Below are positions 1 to 9,846 of a DNA stretch of 64,000 bases, in pieces (position 1 is the first letter of the stretch; every line of letters starts with the position of its first letter). The translations under genes were made by a program, and so were the position numbers. The stretch is taken from positions 6,277,001 to 6,341,000 of the forward strand of contig CALNXK010000007.1 in assembly GCA_942486035.1 (NCBI GenBank), given 5' to 3'. The stretch comes from Porites lobata. Lineage: Eukaryota; Cnidaria; Anthozoa; Scleractinia; Poritidae. The notes below the pieces were generated by a model. That model searched no databases. It saw nothing but the letters and a program-made list of their open reading frames with translations, and was not told the origin of the DNA.

Positions 1-357
1 GGAACGGAGACGTAGAGACAAGAATAAAGTCAACTATGAATAACAGAAACGTAAAATGGGCATTGCATAGGCACAAGCGTCCATAAGTACTTTTAGTGCG
101 GCCACAGCTGGCAAACTGGCCTATATAATAATATATAGAACTTTATTACTTATATACATGTACTTATTGAGCTTTCCACTGATTCCTTTATCTTTAATTC
201 TGCACATGTATGAAGGTTTAAAATAAACGTCTATCATTAGCCCAGTTGAAGGAACGTTCCCTAAGAATGTACTAAGCTAGGAGTGAAGGCGTGGGTTTTT
301 CCAAATATCGACCTGTGCAGTGGGAGAACATTCTAAAATCTCATTCAAGATACTAAC

Positions 358-474
358 TTTCCTGACAGTTTTCTCCGGTGTATGGACCTTTGCATGAGCA
401 GCCATATGTTCCATTGCCTCTATCACGACAGAATCCTCCATTTTGACAAGGATTAGAGGAGCAAGGATCCAACT
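358..474 (-). CDS. EGF-like exon 7
   Basis: A 117-nt phase 1-1 exon: LDPC-SNPC-NGGFC-GTYGCSC-GENCQE, with acceptor TTTTGTCAG and donor GTTAGT. It is the last exon visible before the left edge. Sequence 1-357 shows no further exon I can support. Confidence 0.88.
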
Positions 475-3400
475 CTGACAAAAATTAAATCCGAAAATTA
501 CAATTCTTGGCAAAAGGATTCAATGATTTTGTCTTTAAAGAATAAGAGCAGCTGATACAAATAAATGTGCAAATGCTCAAACCTTAGCGATCAATGTCTT
601 ATTCTTGAGACAAACGGTTGTAAATAAATCCTGTCATTTACATGACAATCATTAGTGCCTTACCTACGTAAGTGTATAAAGGATAAGTTTTTATCAATAA
701 CTGAGTCATTCACTAAAAAGACTAAATACAAAGTTTTGAAGTTGTTACTAACTTTCCTGGCAGTTTTTTCCCTTATATGGACTGTTGCATGAACAGCTGT
801 ACCTTCCGTCGCCATTATTAAAACAAAGTCCTCCATTTTGACAAGGATTTGAAGAGCAAGGATCAAAGACTGAAAAAAGTCAGTAAAATAAACTTAAACT
901 AAACTAACTATTATTAAATCTAACTTACAAAAAGTATACGTAACTTAGAAATTGCTTGCCATAAATTCTCTGCAAAGAGTAGATATGTCGGGACCCATGT
1001 TCAAAAGAGACCCCTGCGTTCGATTCTCGTAAGTTACCACCTTCCAAAAGGGACCACTAAATATGGGGAGGGGGGAGTAGGGAGGGGAAAGATAGGCAGT
1101 TTCGCAGAATCGTAGGCTACGTAAAAACTCCATTCCCGTGTATGGTCTGTTGCATGAACAGTTGTATGTTCCATCGCTATTATTACGGCAGTATCCTCCA
1201 TTTTGACAAGGATTTGGGGAGCAAGGGTTTAATACTGGAAAACAGTGTCAACAGAAATAAACTCAAAGCACTTTTACTAATAATATAAGGGATAAGTAGT
1301 AGCTACTGCCATGAAGCCATACTATCTATTTCTACTGATTTTCTTCGCATTGTAAATTTGTTGATAAGGTTTGTCGTGAGTTACGACGATTGTATTCACG
1401 GCTCCGTTGCCCCTTTTCTGAAAAGTGAAAAGGCGAGTGATGCTAGTTTGAATTTTAGTCGTTGCATTCGCCTTTAGCCTAAAATTTATAGGTAAGGCCT
1501 CGTGTCACTGCTGGCCAAGTGACCTTCTTGGACAGAGTTCTTAGACATTCCACCCTGCTTGTAGACATTACATCATTCTGCATGAGCTCAGAAGCGTATA
1601 CGTAAGCATTTTTGAACCAACCATTAAGCAGAAGCTAGGAAAATAGAAACCTGTGTTGAAAGTGATCATAAACCTTTTACAATTTTACAAATGCGTGATA
1701 CTAACTTTCCTGGCAGTTGTCTCCCGTGTATGGAATGTTGCACAAACAGCTGTGTGTTCCGTCGCGATTATCACGGCAGTATCCTCCGTTTTGACAAGGA
1801 TCCGAGGAGCAAGGGTCCACCTCTGCCAAAAATTAAATTAGAAAATTCAAATCCTAGTCAAGACTCACTTTAACTAACTGATTAGGTATTTTCCTTACTG
1901 TAAAACTATAAACAAAAATTTACATCTTATCAGTTTTACACGTATTCATCTCTATACTCGTCATAAGGAAAGGGGAGAGACGCGTCAGTGGGTACAAATC
2001 AGTTTTGACTTTTTATTTTTATTTATCGTTGTAGGTGGCTTGCTTTTTTCCAGAAACGTGAATTCAAGGGGAAACTGAAACCTTTTATCATTAAATTCTG
2101 TTTGTAATTTGTTTGATTTGTTTCCCAGCAAATATAATCTTCAATCCCCCTTTGCAAATGAGTGATATAGATCCATTGGACCCTCTTATTTATAAATACA
2201 TTCCGGGAGTCATGCTGGTCTTTTTTTAATCTTCTATCGTCACCTGGCCCCTATAATAGGTATATCAGCATATCTTTATTATATCTTTTTTTCTTTTCCC
2301 ATCTCAACGCGCGAGGCTTGGTATTAGGAAATCATAAGTCACGGCTGAAAAGGCTTTCTAAGTACAAAGCATAGCTATTTTATACTATCTTTCCTGGTAG
2401 TTTTCTCCCGTGTATGGCCTGTTGCACGAACAGATGTATGTTCCGTCGCCATTTTTAAGGCAGTGTCCTCCATTTTGACAAGGATTTCAGGAATTCATTC
2501 ATTCATTCATTCATTCATGCATGCATTCATGCATGCATGCATTCATTCATTCATTCATTCATTCATGCATGCATGCATGCATGCATGCATCCATTCATTC
2601 GTTCGTTCGTTCGTTTGTTCGTTCGTTCATTCATTCAGTCATTCATTCATGTGGCAAGCGAAATGAGTGGGCATTCCTAGTATTATAATTATGGATTTGA
2701 CCGTTTATTGGGAATAGGTTATTGAATTTGGAAGGGAGTGTAGAGTTCTTGAGTGAAAACATAAAAAACCTGATTGAAACGAATGGATATCATGAAATTT
2801 TAAACGGGAATTAAAGACTGAAAAATTTAGAAAAAATACACCATTTTTAAATTTTTTCTTATAACCTAACTGACAAATATTAAATAGAAGCTATCGCACA
2901 TTCTCCATGTTATTTATCACCATTATATTAACGTAGCCCTTCAACATTTTTCACATAAATGCCAAAGAGTCCTCCCCTGTATTCACCCCCATGAGATCGC
3001 CACTGCTTCTCTCTCTGCACACGCATCAGAGGTACTTCATTGGAGAAATGTTTATTTCAAGCCAAGTTAGACCAGCTTCAGGGGATTTGTGAACGAATAT
3101 ATATATGCTTGAAATGAGATTTTTTTTTGTCAGTGACACTAGCTAGCTAGCAAAATCCTACTAGTTGCCTTTACAGGAGTAACCTCCCTTGCAGACGTTC
3201 TTAGGCTTTGCTAAGCGCTCCTAATGAGTTGGTTGCTAATGTCCAGTGTATCAAACTTGGTTCATGTGACAAGCTATAGGCGTGAACACCAGTGAGGCAG
3301 TAATCATTCTAACAACCCGTTTTATGTAAAGTGGTTTGCACTTACTTTCTTGACAGTGTTTTCCAATGAATGGGCTCCTGCATGAACAACCATATGTTCC

Positions 3401-5914
3401 GTTGCCACTATTGTTGCAGTTTCCTCCGTTTTGACAAGGATTCGAGTAACAAGGATCAAAGACTAACAAATCAATCAAAGAAAATACACTTAAGAGGAGC
3501 GACTATGCATGTGCAAAATTTTCTACCAATACTTTCCTGTTCCTTGTTTAATTCTTTGCCGGGGTCCTTTATTTTATTTTTGTATTTGTAGTAGTGTATA
3601 ATGATGCTATTGTTTTGCTGTGAGATTGGAGGTGTTAAAACAGTTTAAATAGTTTGTGGTAAACGGATTTTGTGTTTGTTTGAGGTCAAGTGCTGATGGC
3701 GATCAGTGTGTTTCTGTTTTCAGACCAAAGCAGCACCTGTTTTCTAACACATTACTGATTCTTTAGTCGACTTAAACTCACAGTGCTAACCACTACGTCC
3801 GCTCAAAACATGTCCTTATGAGAGTAAATTAAATGTGTGTCTGCTTGCTATGAGCTCCACCGGCAGCCGCATTGTGAGTACAGTTGGATGGCACGTTATG
3901 TCCATGTTAGAGCTCGTTAGAAAATTTAAATTATGACTAACCATCCTGACAGTTCTCTCCAGTGAATCCACCTCGGCAAAAACAATTGTATCTTCCGTCA
4001 TCCCCATCTTTGCATTCTCCTCCATTTTGACAGGGGATCGAGGAACAAGGACAACAGGAACTTGAATCTGAAAAATGTATGTCAGCAAAATTCGATCGAC
4101 GACAAACAATTCGGATCTTGTTCCGATATCTCTGTCGACATTACCCACAGTAAACAAGATCCAACAATTCTTCCTCACCCAACATTTATGCGAATAAATA
4201 TATTTTATCTTGATCTAAGCCTTTGTTCATGAAAGAAAATTTAACGAAAATAGCAAGGCCAATAAATTGCCTTGCCTCTGGGATGGTATACAATGGTGGA
4301 AGGGGTACAGTGAAACCTGTATTAAGTGGACACCCTCTATTAAGCGGACAGTAGCCGAAGTCCCCAAATTTATTTCCCTTATTTAGTTTAAATGAAACCT
4401 TTATTAAGCGGACACCTCTATTAAGCGGACGCGGACAACTAAAAAGTACCTGAAATGGTCATTTCTATTGTTGCCAACCTGTATTAAACGGATACTTGTA
4501 ATTAAATTCCACTACCCAACACGTCAGACACCGGAAATGCGAAAGATTGCCTCGAATTGCCACCCACAATTTTTTTTATTTTTACATTAAAAAACGTGAC
4601 TTGACGAACTTATTTGATTAGTTTCATAGTACAGGATTGTTTTCTATTTCGTTTTGTTTGTATAAAGCTTGTTTCACTCATCTGATTTCTTCAAATTTGA
4701 GTTGCAATCCATGTTTATGGTACTAAGATCAATTAGTTCACTTTGATAAAGAAATTAATGCAAATGTCTATCGTCATAGTCTCTGGGAGTATTATAAACG
4801 CTTCCATTGTTCATTTGAATGGCATTTGACACCTCATATGACGTTATATATCGAAACCTGTATTAGTATTAAGCGGACACTACAGCATTCCCAAAGGGTG
4901 TCCGCTTAATACAGGATTTACTGTATCTGAATTAGAGGGAGGGATTAGGATGTGACTCTTTTATATGTTTTGCCAAATTTTGGTGCCAATCTATTGCTGT
5001 AAATAAAAACAGATCGATGTAAAACATTTATGGAAGGCAATGTAAGCAATTTTTAGTAAATCCACATTGATTCCTAGTATAACATGAATAGAGGCAGAGG
5101 ACTTCGATCCAACGACTAAGAATCCCTTAGAGGGGTTTATTTGGTACCTGCGATATTTTCTACAGTATAGTTTTTATGCCAATTGGTCATTAAACGCGCC
5201 ACTTTAAGTCGTCAAAAATAAAGTGGAGTACAGTGTAGACAATTGAAAGATAGTAAGACTGAAATTATATCTGCCGCTATTTTGCACAGTTTTGGCACTT
5301 ACCTGTGTTGCCCACACAACTAACACGCCTCTCGCATATATATCCACCTCTTCGTTTCGTACAGGGTAGGTCATTAAACAGTCCATAATACTTGCTATAA
5401 TTCTTGAACATTTCAGTACATTCTCCGTTACCACTGGGTTGGCCTGGTGACCAAGGAGTTCTTCCCCCAGACACGTTTAATGAACTGTTGTTACTTAACC
5501 ATAACCACCGTCCGGAACTTCGGTCCCTCTTTAAACCGATGAAATATTCACTCGCAGGGAAGCTTTGTATCACATTTTTCAAAGCGGTCCACTCGTCGCT
5601 GCTTTCCAATGAAACAAGGTCGCTTCCGAATTCCTTGCACAATTGGCGGCTTTCGTCCCAACTAACCAGCTTTGCTTTCGATGCCACATGGAACGTGTAA
5701 TTGGAACAGCCATAAATAAACGTGTGACCTGTTAATAAAAAAGGCGAAATCATTCAAATAATTCTAATCTAATGTATGTGATTTAGCAACGATCAAGAAA
5801 TCCTTTTAATATTCTTTCAACCTATTATCCGAGACGAAAAGCGTTCCTCGTTTTCATGAGAGGCATTTTTTGATAACCACAGCAATAATAATAACAACAA
5901 CAACAATAATAATG

Positions 5915-5947
<33 letters not shown>

Positions 5948-6174
5948 GTAATGATAATAATAATAACAATAACAATAATAGTTAATTCAATTCTCTCCTC
6001 TTCTTGGACTATAGTGGACTTGACCGTGTATAAGACTGCAGTCCTTTTACGTTTGAGGTACAAGCACTGACTCTCATCTGACTGTCCAGTCTTACCAATG
6101 TTCCCTTGAACTCGCATCATGAAAATTAAAAAAACAAGAGCTGTGATCTGGACGAAACATAGTAATTTTTCCAT
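358..6174 (-). CDS. Secreted C-type lectin / multi-EGF protein gene, 3' end beyond window
   Basis: Spliced gene read right to left: signal exon 6096-6174, CTLD exon 5303-5728, then EGF-like exons 3942-4067, 3346-3462, (2391-2489 ruined), 1706-1822, (1138-1234 ruined), 753-869 and 358-474. All junctions I could place are phase 1 with AG acceptors and GT donors, so exons can be skipped or added without breaking the frame. The predicted product is a secreted protein with one CTLD at the N-terminus followed by at least five intact EGF modules. No transmembrane exon is seen before the left edge, so later exons may add one. Family knowledge: CTLDs bind glycans or proteins and EGF arrays act as spacers or binding modules; the ligand is unknown. 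It lies head to head with the A/B receptor cluster and its signal peptide resembles that of locus A, suggesting common ancestry. The exon model is from sequence; secretion and function are inferred. Confidence 0.8.
753..869 (-). CDS. EGF-like exon 6
   Basis: A 117-nt phase 1-1 exon: FDPC-SNPC-NGGLC-GRYSCSC-GKNCQE, with acceptor TTTTTTCAG and donor GTTAGT. Six Cys intact. Confidence 0.88.
1138..1234 (-). pseudogene. Truncated EGF-like exon 5
   Basis: The exon begins normally after acceptor TTTTCCAG with LNPC-PNPC-NGGYC-GTYNCSC, then at PYTG the similarity stops. The expected ENCQE end and GT donor are missing and unrelated sequence follows, so the sixth Cys is lost. Either a deletion or an insertion replaced its 3' end; the sequence at 945-1135 has no EGF character. 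Confidence 0.75.
1706..1822 (-). CDS. EGF-like exon 4
   Basis: A 117-nt phase 1-1 exon: VDPC-SDPC-NGGYC-GTHSCLC-GDNCQE. All six Cys are present, with acceptor TTTGGCAG and donor GTTAGT. Intact. Confidence 0.88.
2391..2489 (-). pseudogene. Ruined EGF-like exon 3 (microsatellite at its 5' end)
   Basis: EGF similarity runs NPCQNGG, HC, GTYICSC, PYTGENYQE. The last Cys has become Tyr (TAC for TGC). The first DPC half and the acceptor are replaced by an ATTC/ATGC microsatellite starting at 2491. The donor position reads AAAGATAG where sister exons read AAAGTTAG, so the GT is lost. It is most likely skipped in transcripts. Confidence 0.75.
2491..2650. repeat. (ATTC)n / (ATGC)n / (GTTC)n microsatellite
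   Basis: About 160 bp of tetranucleotide repeats changing from ATTC to ATGC to GTTC units. It abuts the EGF pseudo-exon exactly where the exon's 5' third should be. The ORF across it (repeated His-Ser-Phe) is a repeat artefact. Confidence 0.95.
3346..3462 (-). CDS. EGF-like exon 2
   Basis: A 117-nt phase 1-1 exon encoding FDPC-SNPC-NGGNC-GTYGCSC-GKHC, the full six-Cys EGF pattern. Acceptor is TTGTTAG and donor GTAAGT. The 117-nt length is shared by all the better EGF exons downstream, so the array grew by exon duplication. Confidence 0.88.
3942..4067 (-). CDS. EGF-like exon 1
   Basis: A 126-nt phase 1-1 exon with six Cys in EGF order: C-x-C-SSIPC, NGGEC, YNCFC, GFTGENC. It lies between acceptor TTTTTCAG and donor GTTAGT. 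It starts DSSSCC with one extra Cys and has a DDGR turn. No calcium-binding D-x-D/N-E signature is seen. It joins in frame to the CTLD exon (codon G|AT). Confidence 0.88.
4308..4923. mobile_element. pogo/Tigger-like non-autonomous element
   Basis: Terminal inverted repeats begin CAGTGAAACCTGTATTAAG on the left and, read from the right, CAGTAAATCCTGTATTAAG, flanked by TA on both sides. Internal GCGGACACC-type subrepeats are typical of pogo-like elements of the Tc1/mariner superfamily. It contains no transposase ORF and sits in the intron between the CTLD and first EGF exon. Confidence 0.75.
5303..5728 (-). CDS. C-type lectin domain exon of the CTLD-EGF gene
   Basis: A single 426-nt phase 1-1 exon holds a whole CTLD. 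Landmarks in order: YGCSNYTF start, W-DESRQLC then GSDLVSLES (first core Cys), EYFIGL, WLWLSNNS, the GQPSGN loop, GECTEM, GLFNDLPC (variant of the usual WND-x-C) and GYICER (last core Cys). The usual EPN or QPD sugar-binding triplet is replaced by QPS, so classical Ca-dependent mannose or galactose binding is doubtful. Extra Cys residues lie in YGC and in SCVGN after the domain and could pair. The exon ends NTG at donor GTAAGT (5302-5297). Domain identity is certain from the motif order; the ligand is unknown. Confidence 0.9.
5885..5985. repeat. (AAT)n microsatellite in intron 1 of the CTLD-EGF gene
   Basis: About 100 bp of mostly AAT/AAC trinucleotides. The poly-Ile ORFs on both strands here are artefacts of this repeat. 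Confidence 0.95.
6096..6174 (-). CDS. Signal-peptide exon of the CTLD-EGF gene
   Basis: The ATG at 6174-6172 opens 26 codons with a Lys near the start, a hydrophobic core (ITALVFLIFMM) and a likely cleavage region at RVQG. The exon ends in phase 1 at 6096 with donor GTAAGA. Its pattern MEK-L-CF-ITA-RVQG matches the signal exon of locus A2 (39492-39573), which supports both calls. A start further out is unlikely because no in-frame coding similarity continues upstream; the palindromic element begins at 6319. Confidence 0.78.
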
Positions 6175-6318
6175 GTCCTATCCACGAGTTTAGTATGTTG
6201 GTACACGGCTAATAACGACTAGAAGGAAATGATGAACGGTTGATTAGAATGTGCGATTTTTAAGCCTTGCGCATCAGCTAAATTGTGGTTGATTCGCTTG
6301 GCAATGCTTTGCTGCTAC

Positions 6319-6891
6319 CACAGGCAGACCACCCTCTGTTAGTGGGGGCCGTTGTTGATTGAAATCTGAGCAACGATCTTTTGTTATTTATAGAAGAAAT
6401 ACATATGAACAATACGGTGGCTATAACTTGTTCCAAAATGCTGAATTTAAAGCAAATTTTTCAATAAAAGTATGAAGAAAATGTTAAATGAGTCATGTGT
6501 CATGTGTTTTTCGCCGTCCCTTGATGTTTTAAGCCCTATTTTGCGAGATGAATATTTGACCTCGGCGGTTAGAACTAAAGAAGGAGACAAGTCACGTGCG
6601 GCGGCTGATTGCTGCCTGCCTTGTCTCCTTCTTTAGTTCTAACCGCCGAGGTCAAATATTCATCTCGCAAAATAGGGCTTAAAACACCAAGGTACGGCGA
6701 AAAAACATGACACATGACTAAGTTAACATTTTCTTCAAACTTTTATTGAAAAATTTGCTTTAAATTCTGCATTTTGGAACAAATTATAGCCATCGTATTG
6801 TTCATATGTATTTCTTCTATAAATAACAAAAGATCGTTGCTCAGATTTCAATCAACAACGGCTTCCACTAACAGAGGGTGGTCTACCTGTG
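6319..6891. mobile_element. 573-bp palindromic foldback element
   Basis: The left arm 6319-6590 and right arm 6621-6891 are reverse complements with only scattered mismatches; the 30-nt loop 6591-6620 contains a CACGTG. The ends read CACAGGCAGACCACCC and CACAGGTAGACCACCC, and CTGCTAC flanks both ends (6312-6318 and 6892-6898) as a target-site duplication, possibly extendable to 9 bp. There is no ORF. The element lies about 145 bp upstream of the CTLD-EGF start codon. Confidence 0.9.
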
Positions 6892-6898
6892 CTGCTAC

Positions 6899-7296
6899 AC
6901 CGAGTTGATGCCAAAAAGGTGAAGCACGTAAATTAAATATTTGGCACAAATAGGATTTTTATGTTTCATGCCGATTCACGTTTACTATCATAAGCTTCAA
7001 GTCACGTTGCGTCTTATCTCTTATGTAAGAATATGCCATATGTATAACCTCAGATAACGATAATTATTCCATATAGAGTTTATCGCACATTTTATCTGGG
7101 CAACGCCCAATGAGGCCACTAGGGCGGGCCACGTTTTTTAGACCTATTGTTGGTTTTCACATGACGTCACTAAAAGTCAAGACTACAAAACTATCGATCC
7201 TACTGAGATTTTACTTTCATCGTGTATTAGAGCAGCTGAAAACTAATTTTCAAACAAATATTTCGCTTCAAAAGGGTTCTTGGTTTTGTTATGGAG

Positions 7297-7327
<31 letters not shown>

Positions 7328-7708
7328 CAGCATTTACATGACGGCCGTGAGAGCCGTCATTTAGGTTAAAAAAGTGACTTTTTTCGAGGAATTTTGCAAT
7401 CTAAACGGTTCAAGTGTTAGAAAAAGTATTACTTTAATGTTTTTGAGTTCCTCTAGGAGAAAATTCACGCTTTTGTAGCAAAACTCGGCAACAGATGTTT
7501 CTGTTGGTTTTCGTCCGCCATGTTGGAGCTCATCCGGATGAGCTCCAGCATGGCGTCTCCATACAAAGCTCTATAGATTTGGGTAAAACATTTCCTTGGA
7601 TATCTCGTATACAAATTATTCCTTCGACCCAAATCTTGACGAGGGTATTTGTATATTTACCTCCTTTCATTTCCCAGATTCTGGACTTTATCTGTCGAAT
7701 GGTTTTGA

Positions 7709-7745
<37 letters not shown>

Positions 7746-7770
7746 GAACCAACAATTCGGCTATCGCTCC
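6899..7770. other. Non-genic stretch with a 24-bp perfect palindrome
   Basis: I see no supported gene here. A 24-bp perfect palindrome, TGGAGCTCATCC followed by its reverse complement, is at 7524-7547. The region may be the 5' part of the SGNH-carrying retroelement downstream, but no terminal repeat could be fixed. Confidence 0.5.
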
Positions 7771-7780
7771 ACTGCCATTC

Positions 7781-7903
7781 CAGCCTGCGTAGCAGGCGCT
7801 TGGAAGTGATGGGCCCAAGAAAAAACGGGCGCGCGAGAAGGAGACACGCGCGCGCCCGTTCTCTCTTTCGCCCACAACTTCCAAGCGCCTGCTACGCAGG
7901 CTA
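7781..7903. mobile_element. Short inverted-repeat MITE, TAGCCTG family, 9-bp TSD
   Basis: The arms AGCCTGCGTAGCAGGCGC and GCGCCTGCTACGCAGGCTA can fold into a hairpin about 120 bp long. The 9-bp CTGCCATTC flanks both sides (7772-7780 and 7904-7912). The same terminal motif and TSD length occur at 9356, 46771, 56094 and 59421. Confidence 0.85.
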
Positions 7904-8067
7904 CTGCCATTCTGACTTGACGTCCGACAAGTGCAGTTCACAATTGTCACTTTTGAAGTCTTTCAGGTACGTTGTTTGTTTCTTGCTTTGTAGCTTCCAT
8001 TTTATTGTTGTCTTCGTTTTTGTTTGGACTCCTCCCCTTTTTTGGGTACTTTATATTACTGTGAGAT

Positions 8068-8651
8068 ATGGCTGGTAGTATTCCCAAGGTCCTCGTTCTT
8101 AGTCATTCGTTCGTTAAAAGGCTCAAAAATGATCTTGATAAAAACTTCGATCACCGGGCCTCCAGGACCTTTGGTCTTGTTAGAACCGCAGAAGTTCATT
8201 TACAGGGAACTGGCGGCCGTACTGTTGGCAAATTGAAGTCTTATGATTTGCATGTAGTTCGCCAACTTATGCCTGATATTGTATTTTAGAGGTCGGCACA
8301 AATGATCTGCCCTCGGTCGCTCCTGAAGTTATCGGTTCTTCCATCGAGGACCTTGTAGTCACTTTAAAATCTATTTATTCTGTGGCGGTTGTCTGCGTTT
8401 GCCACGTTATCCCACGAGGCCAATCTACGATACGCCCTCTGTATTTCTGGGAGCGCGCCAAGGTTCTTCAACAATACCTTGAAGTTGTGCTCGATTCTTT
8501 AGATTGTGTCTTCTATTGGCGCAACAAGGCCTTTACGCGACCAGACCAAGACTTTTATTTAAGGGATGGAGTCCATCTTCATGCTAAAGGCCAGTACTTG
8601 TTGTACCGCAGTCATCGTGGTGCTATATTAACGGCATTAAGCTACTTATGA
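8068..8651 (+). pseudogene. SGNH-hydrolase-like ORF of a tyrosine-recombinase (Ngaro/DIRS-type) retroelement
   Basis: The frame starts MAGSIPKVLVLSHSFVKRL (GDS/SHS-like block 1), continues through a GGRTV glycine block, and after a one-base shift near 8286 runs EVGTNDL, VVCVCHVIPRG and finally DGVHLHAKGQYLLYRS. That last block is the DxxH catalytic motif of SGNH hydrolases. Hydrolase ORFs of this kind are known from Ngaro-type retrotransposons. The shift at GTATTTTAG breaks the ORF, so this is a dead copy. Family assignment to Ngaro is inferred from the hydrolase plus the downstream gag-like sequence; no reverse transcriptase or recombinase is visible nearby. Confidence 0.65.
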
Positions 8652-9017
8652 TCTGTTTGCTTGATGACGGCAGATGTCTGGTTTTTATTTGTTCACCTTT
8701 GCTCATGGCAATTTTTGTTTTACATTTTGTCTTGTTTGCTGAAGGACGTTTGCCTTTCTTGTTCTCAGTGGACGTGTGGTTTGTTTTAACCTTCGTCCTT
8801 GTTCACGTTAATGCTTGGGTTGTTGGCCCTTCGGGGTCGCCCCATTTTGTTTTGTTTTGACTTGCCAACAATTGCGTCGACTGATTTGTGTCTGACATGG
8901 CTTGCTCCCTTGTTTCCTTTATAATTATGTCTTAAATGCCGTCTACCGTTCATGTTATTACATTCCTCCCCCTTTTTGTGTCATATGTCTGCCGTTTCTC
9001 TATTTGTCTAGGTTCAC

Positions 9018-9630
9018 TATGCCTCGAGCATCGGCTATACTGCAACGCAAACGCCCCTAGGGCGAGGCAACGACTGGCGCCACCTCCAAACGGCCGCGGC
9101 GAAATCAGCAACCCAGTCAACCTACTATTTTTGCGTCAGTTCAGAGTGCAGTCACTTCAGATGACCTGTCCACATCCTCCCCGTCATTAAACAATGATCT
9201 AATTTCCCGCTTGGCTGATGCTGTAACCCAACGCCTTAGGCAAGAAAATCAGCCTTCTTTGACTGCACTACAGTCTGCCGATACTCCTGTCATGGAGATA
9301 CCAGCTACAATCCCTTCCACTCCTCCATGTCTCCCAAGTCGTTCCCTTCCTGCTTTAGCCTGCCTAGCTGGCAGTATTGTGTAGTAGTCGTGTGAGATTT
9401 GGCGGCGGAGCCGTTGTAATAAAGTCGAGTGAGATTTGACGGAGGAGCCGCGAGAAATACAACCGCTTCGTCCCTACTCCCTCTTTTTGGAAGACGGCTC
9501 CGCCGCCAAAACTTTAATCTCGCACCCACACAATACCGCCAGCTACGCAGGCTATTCCTGCTTTGGAAAGTGCCGTGCCGTCGCTTGTTTGTTTCTAAAT
9601 TGTCAGTCGTTCTTCTAGCTAGACAACATT
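9018..9630 (+). pseudogene. gag-like sequence of the same retroelement, split by a MITE
   Basis: An ATG at 9018 opens MPRASAILQRKRPRAR but soon meets a stop. The readable frame resumes as LNNDLISRLADAVTQRLRQE and a Pro-rich stretch to about 9346, is interrupted by the 199-bp element at 9356-9554, and continues after it (ALESAVPSLV). The order hydrolase then gag-like fits cnidarian Ngaro-type elements, but the identification rests on composition and context. Confidence 0.45.
9356..9554. mobile_element. 199-bp MITE, TAGCCTG family, 9-bp TSD
   Basis: The ends are TAGCCTGCCTAGCTGGC on the left and its near-complement at the right (TAGCCTGCGTAGCTGGC read inward). The 9-bp TTCCTGCTT is duplicated at 9347-9355 and 9555-9563. 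Internal GGCGGAGCCG blocks are also inverted. It is inserted inside the retroelement gag-like frame. Confidence 0.85.
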
Positions 9631-9846
9631 TCATCATGATCAACTGATTTCAAAAAGCGTTAACAAGATACTTGCCTTGGATAGGACGTGCCTGAGAGTC
9701 GAGGAACCTCAGAAACAGGGCTACAGCTGCCACACATCCCGACACATCCCGCTATTTGTGCTGGAGCATAAACGGAAGTGTCGTGGCAAGCGGAAGATTA
9801 AGGAAAGAAACCTTCTTTGTCCTATTTTAGCTAGGTTGCGACGTGA
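9564..9846 (+). repeat. Retroelement segment, inverted copy at 37866-38130
   Basis: This segment, which continues the gag-like sequence, matches 37866-38130 in reverse orientation (for example ATAAACGGAAGTGTCGT here and its complement there). It ends exactly where duplicated unit 1 begins, and the inverted copy ends about 210 bp before unit 2 begins. Confidence 0.7.

Noticed and set aside
945..1133. 62-codon ORF continuing from EGF exon 5
   Set aside because: Its residues show no EGF or other domain; it is readthrough of the truncated exon into repeat-like DNA.
2463..2666. His/Ser/Phe repeat ORF
   Set aside because: Translation of the ATTC/ATGC microsatellite; no coding character.
5854..6174. 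106-codon ORF with a poly-Ile end
   Set aside because: The first 26 codons are the real signal exon; the rest reads through the donor into the AAT microsatellite.
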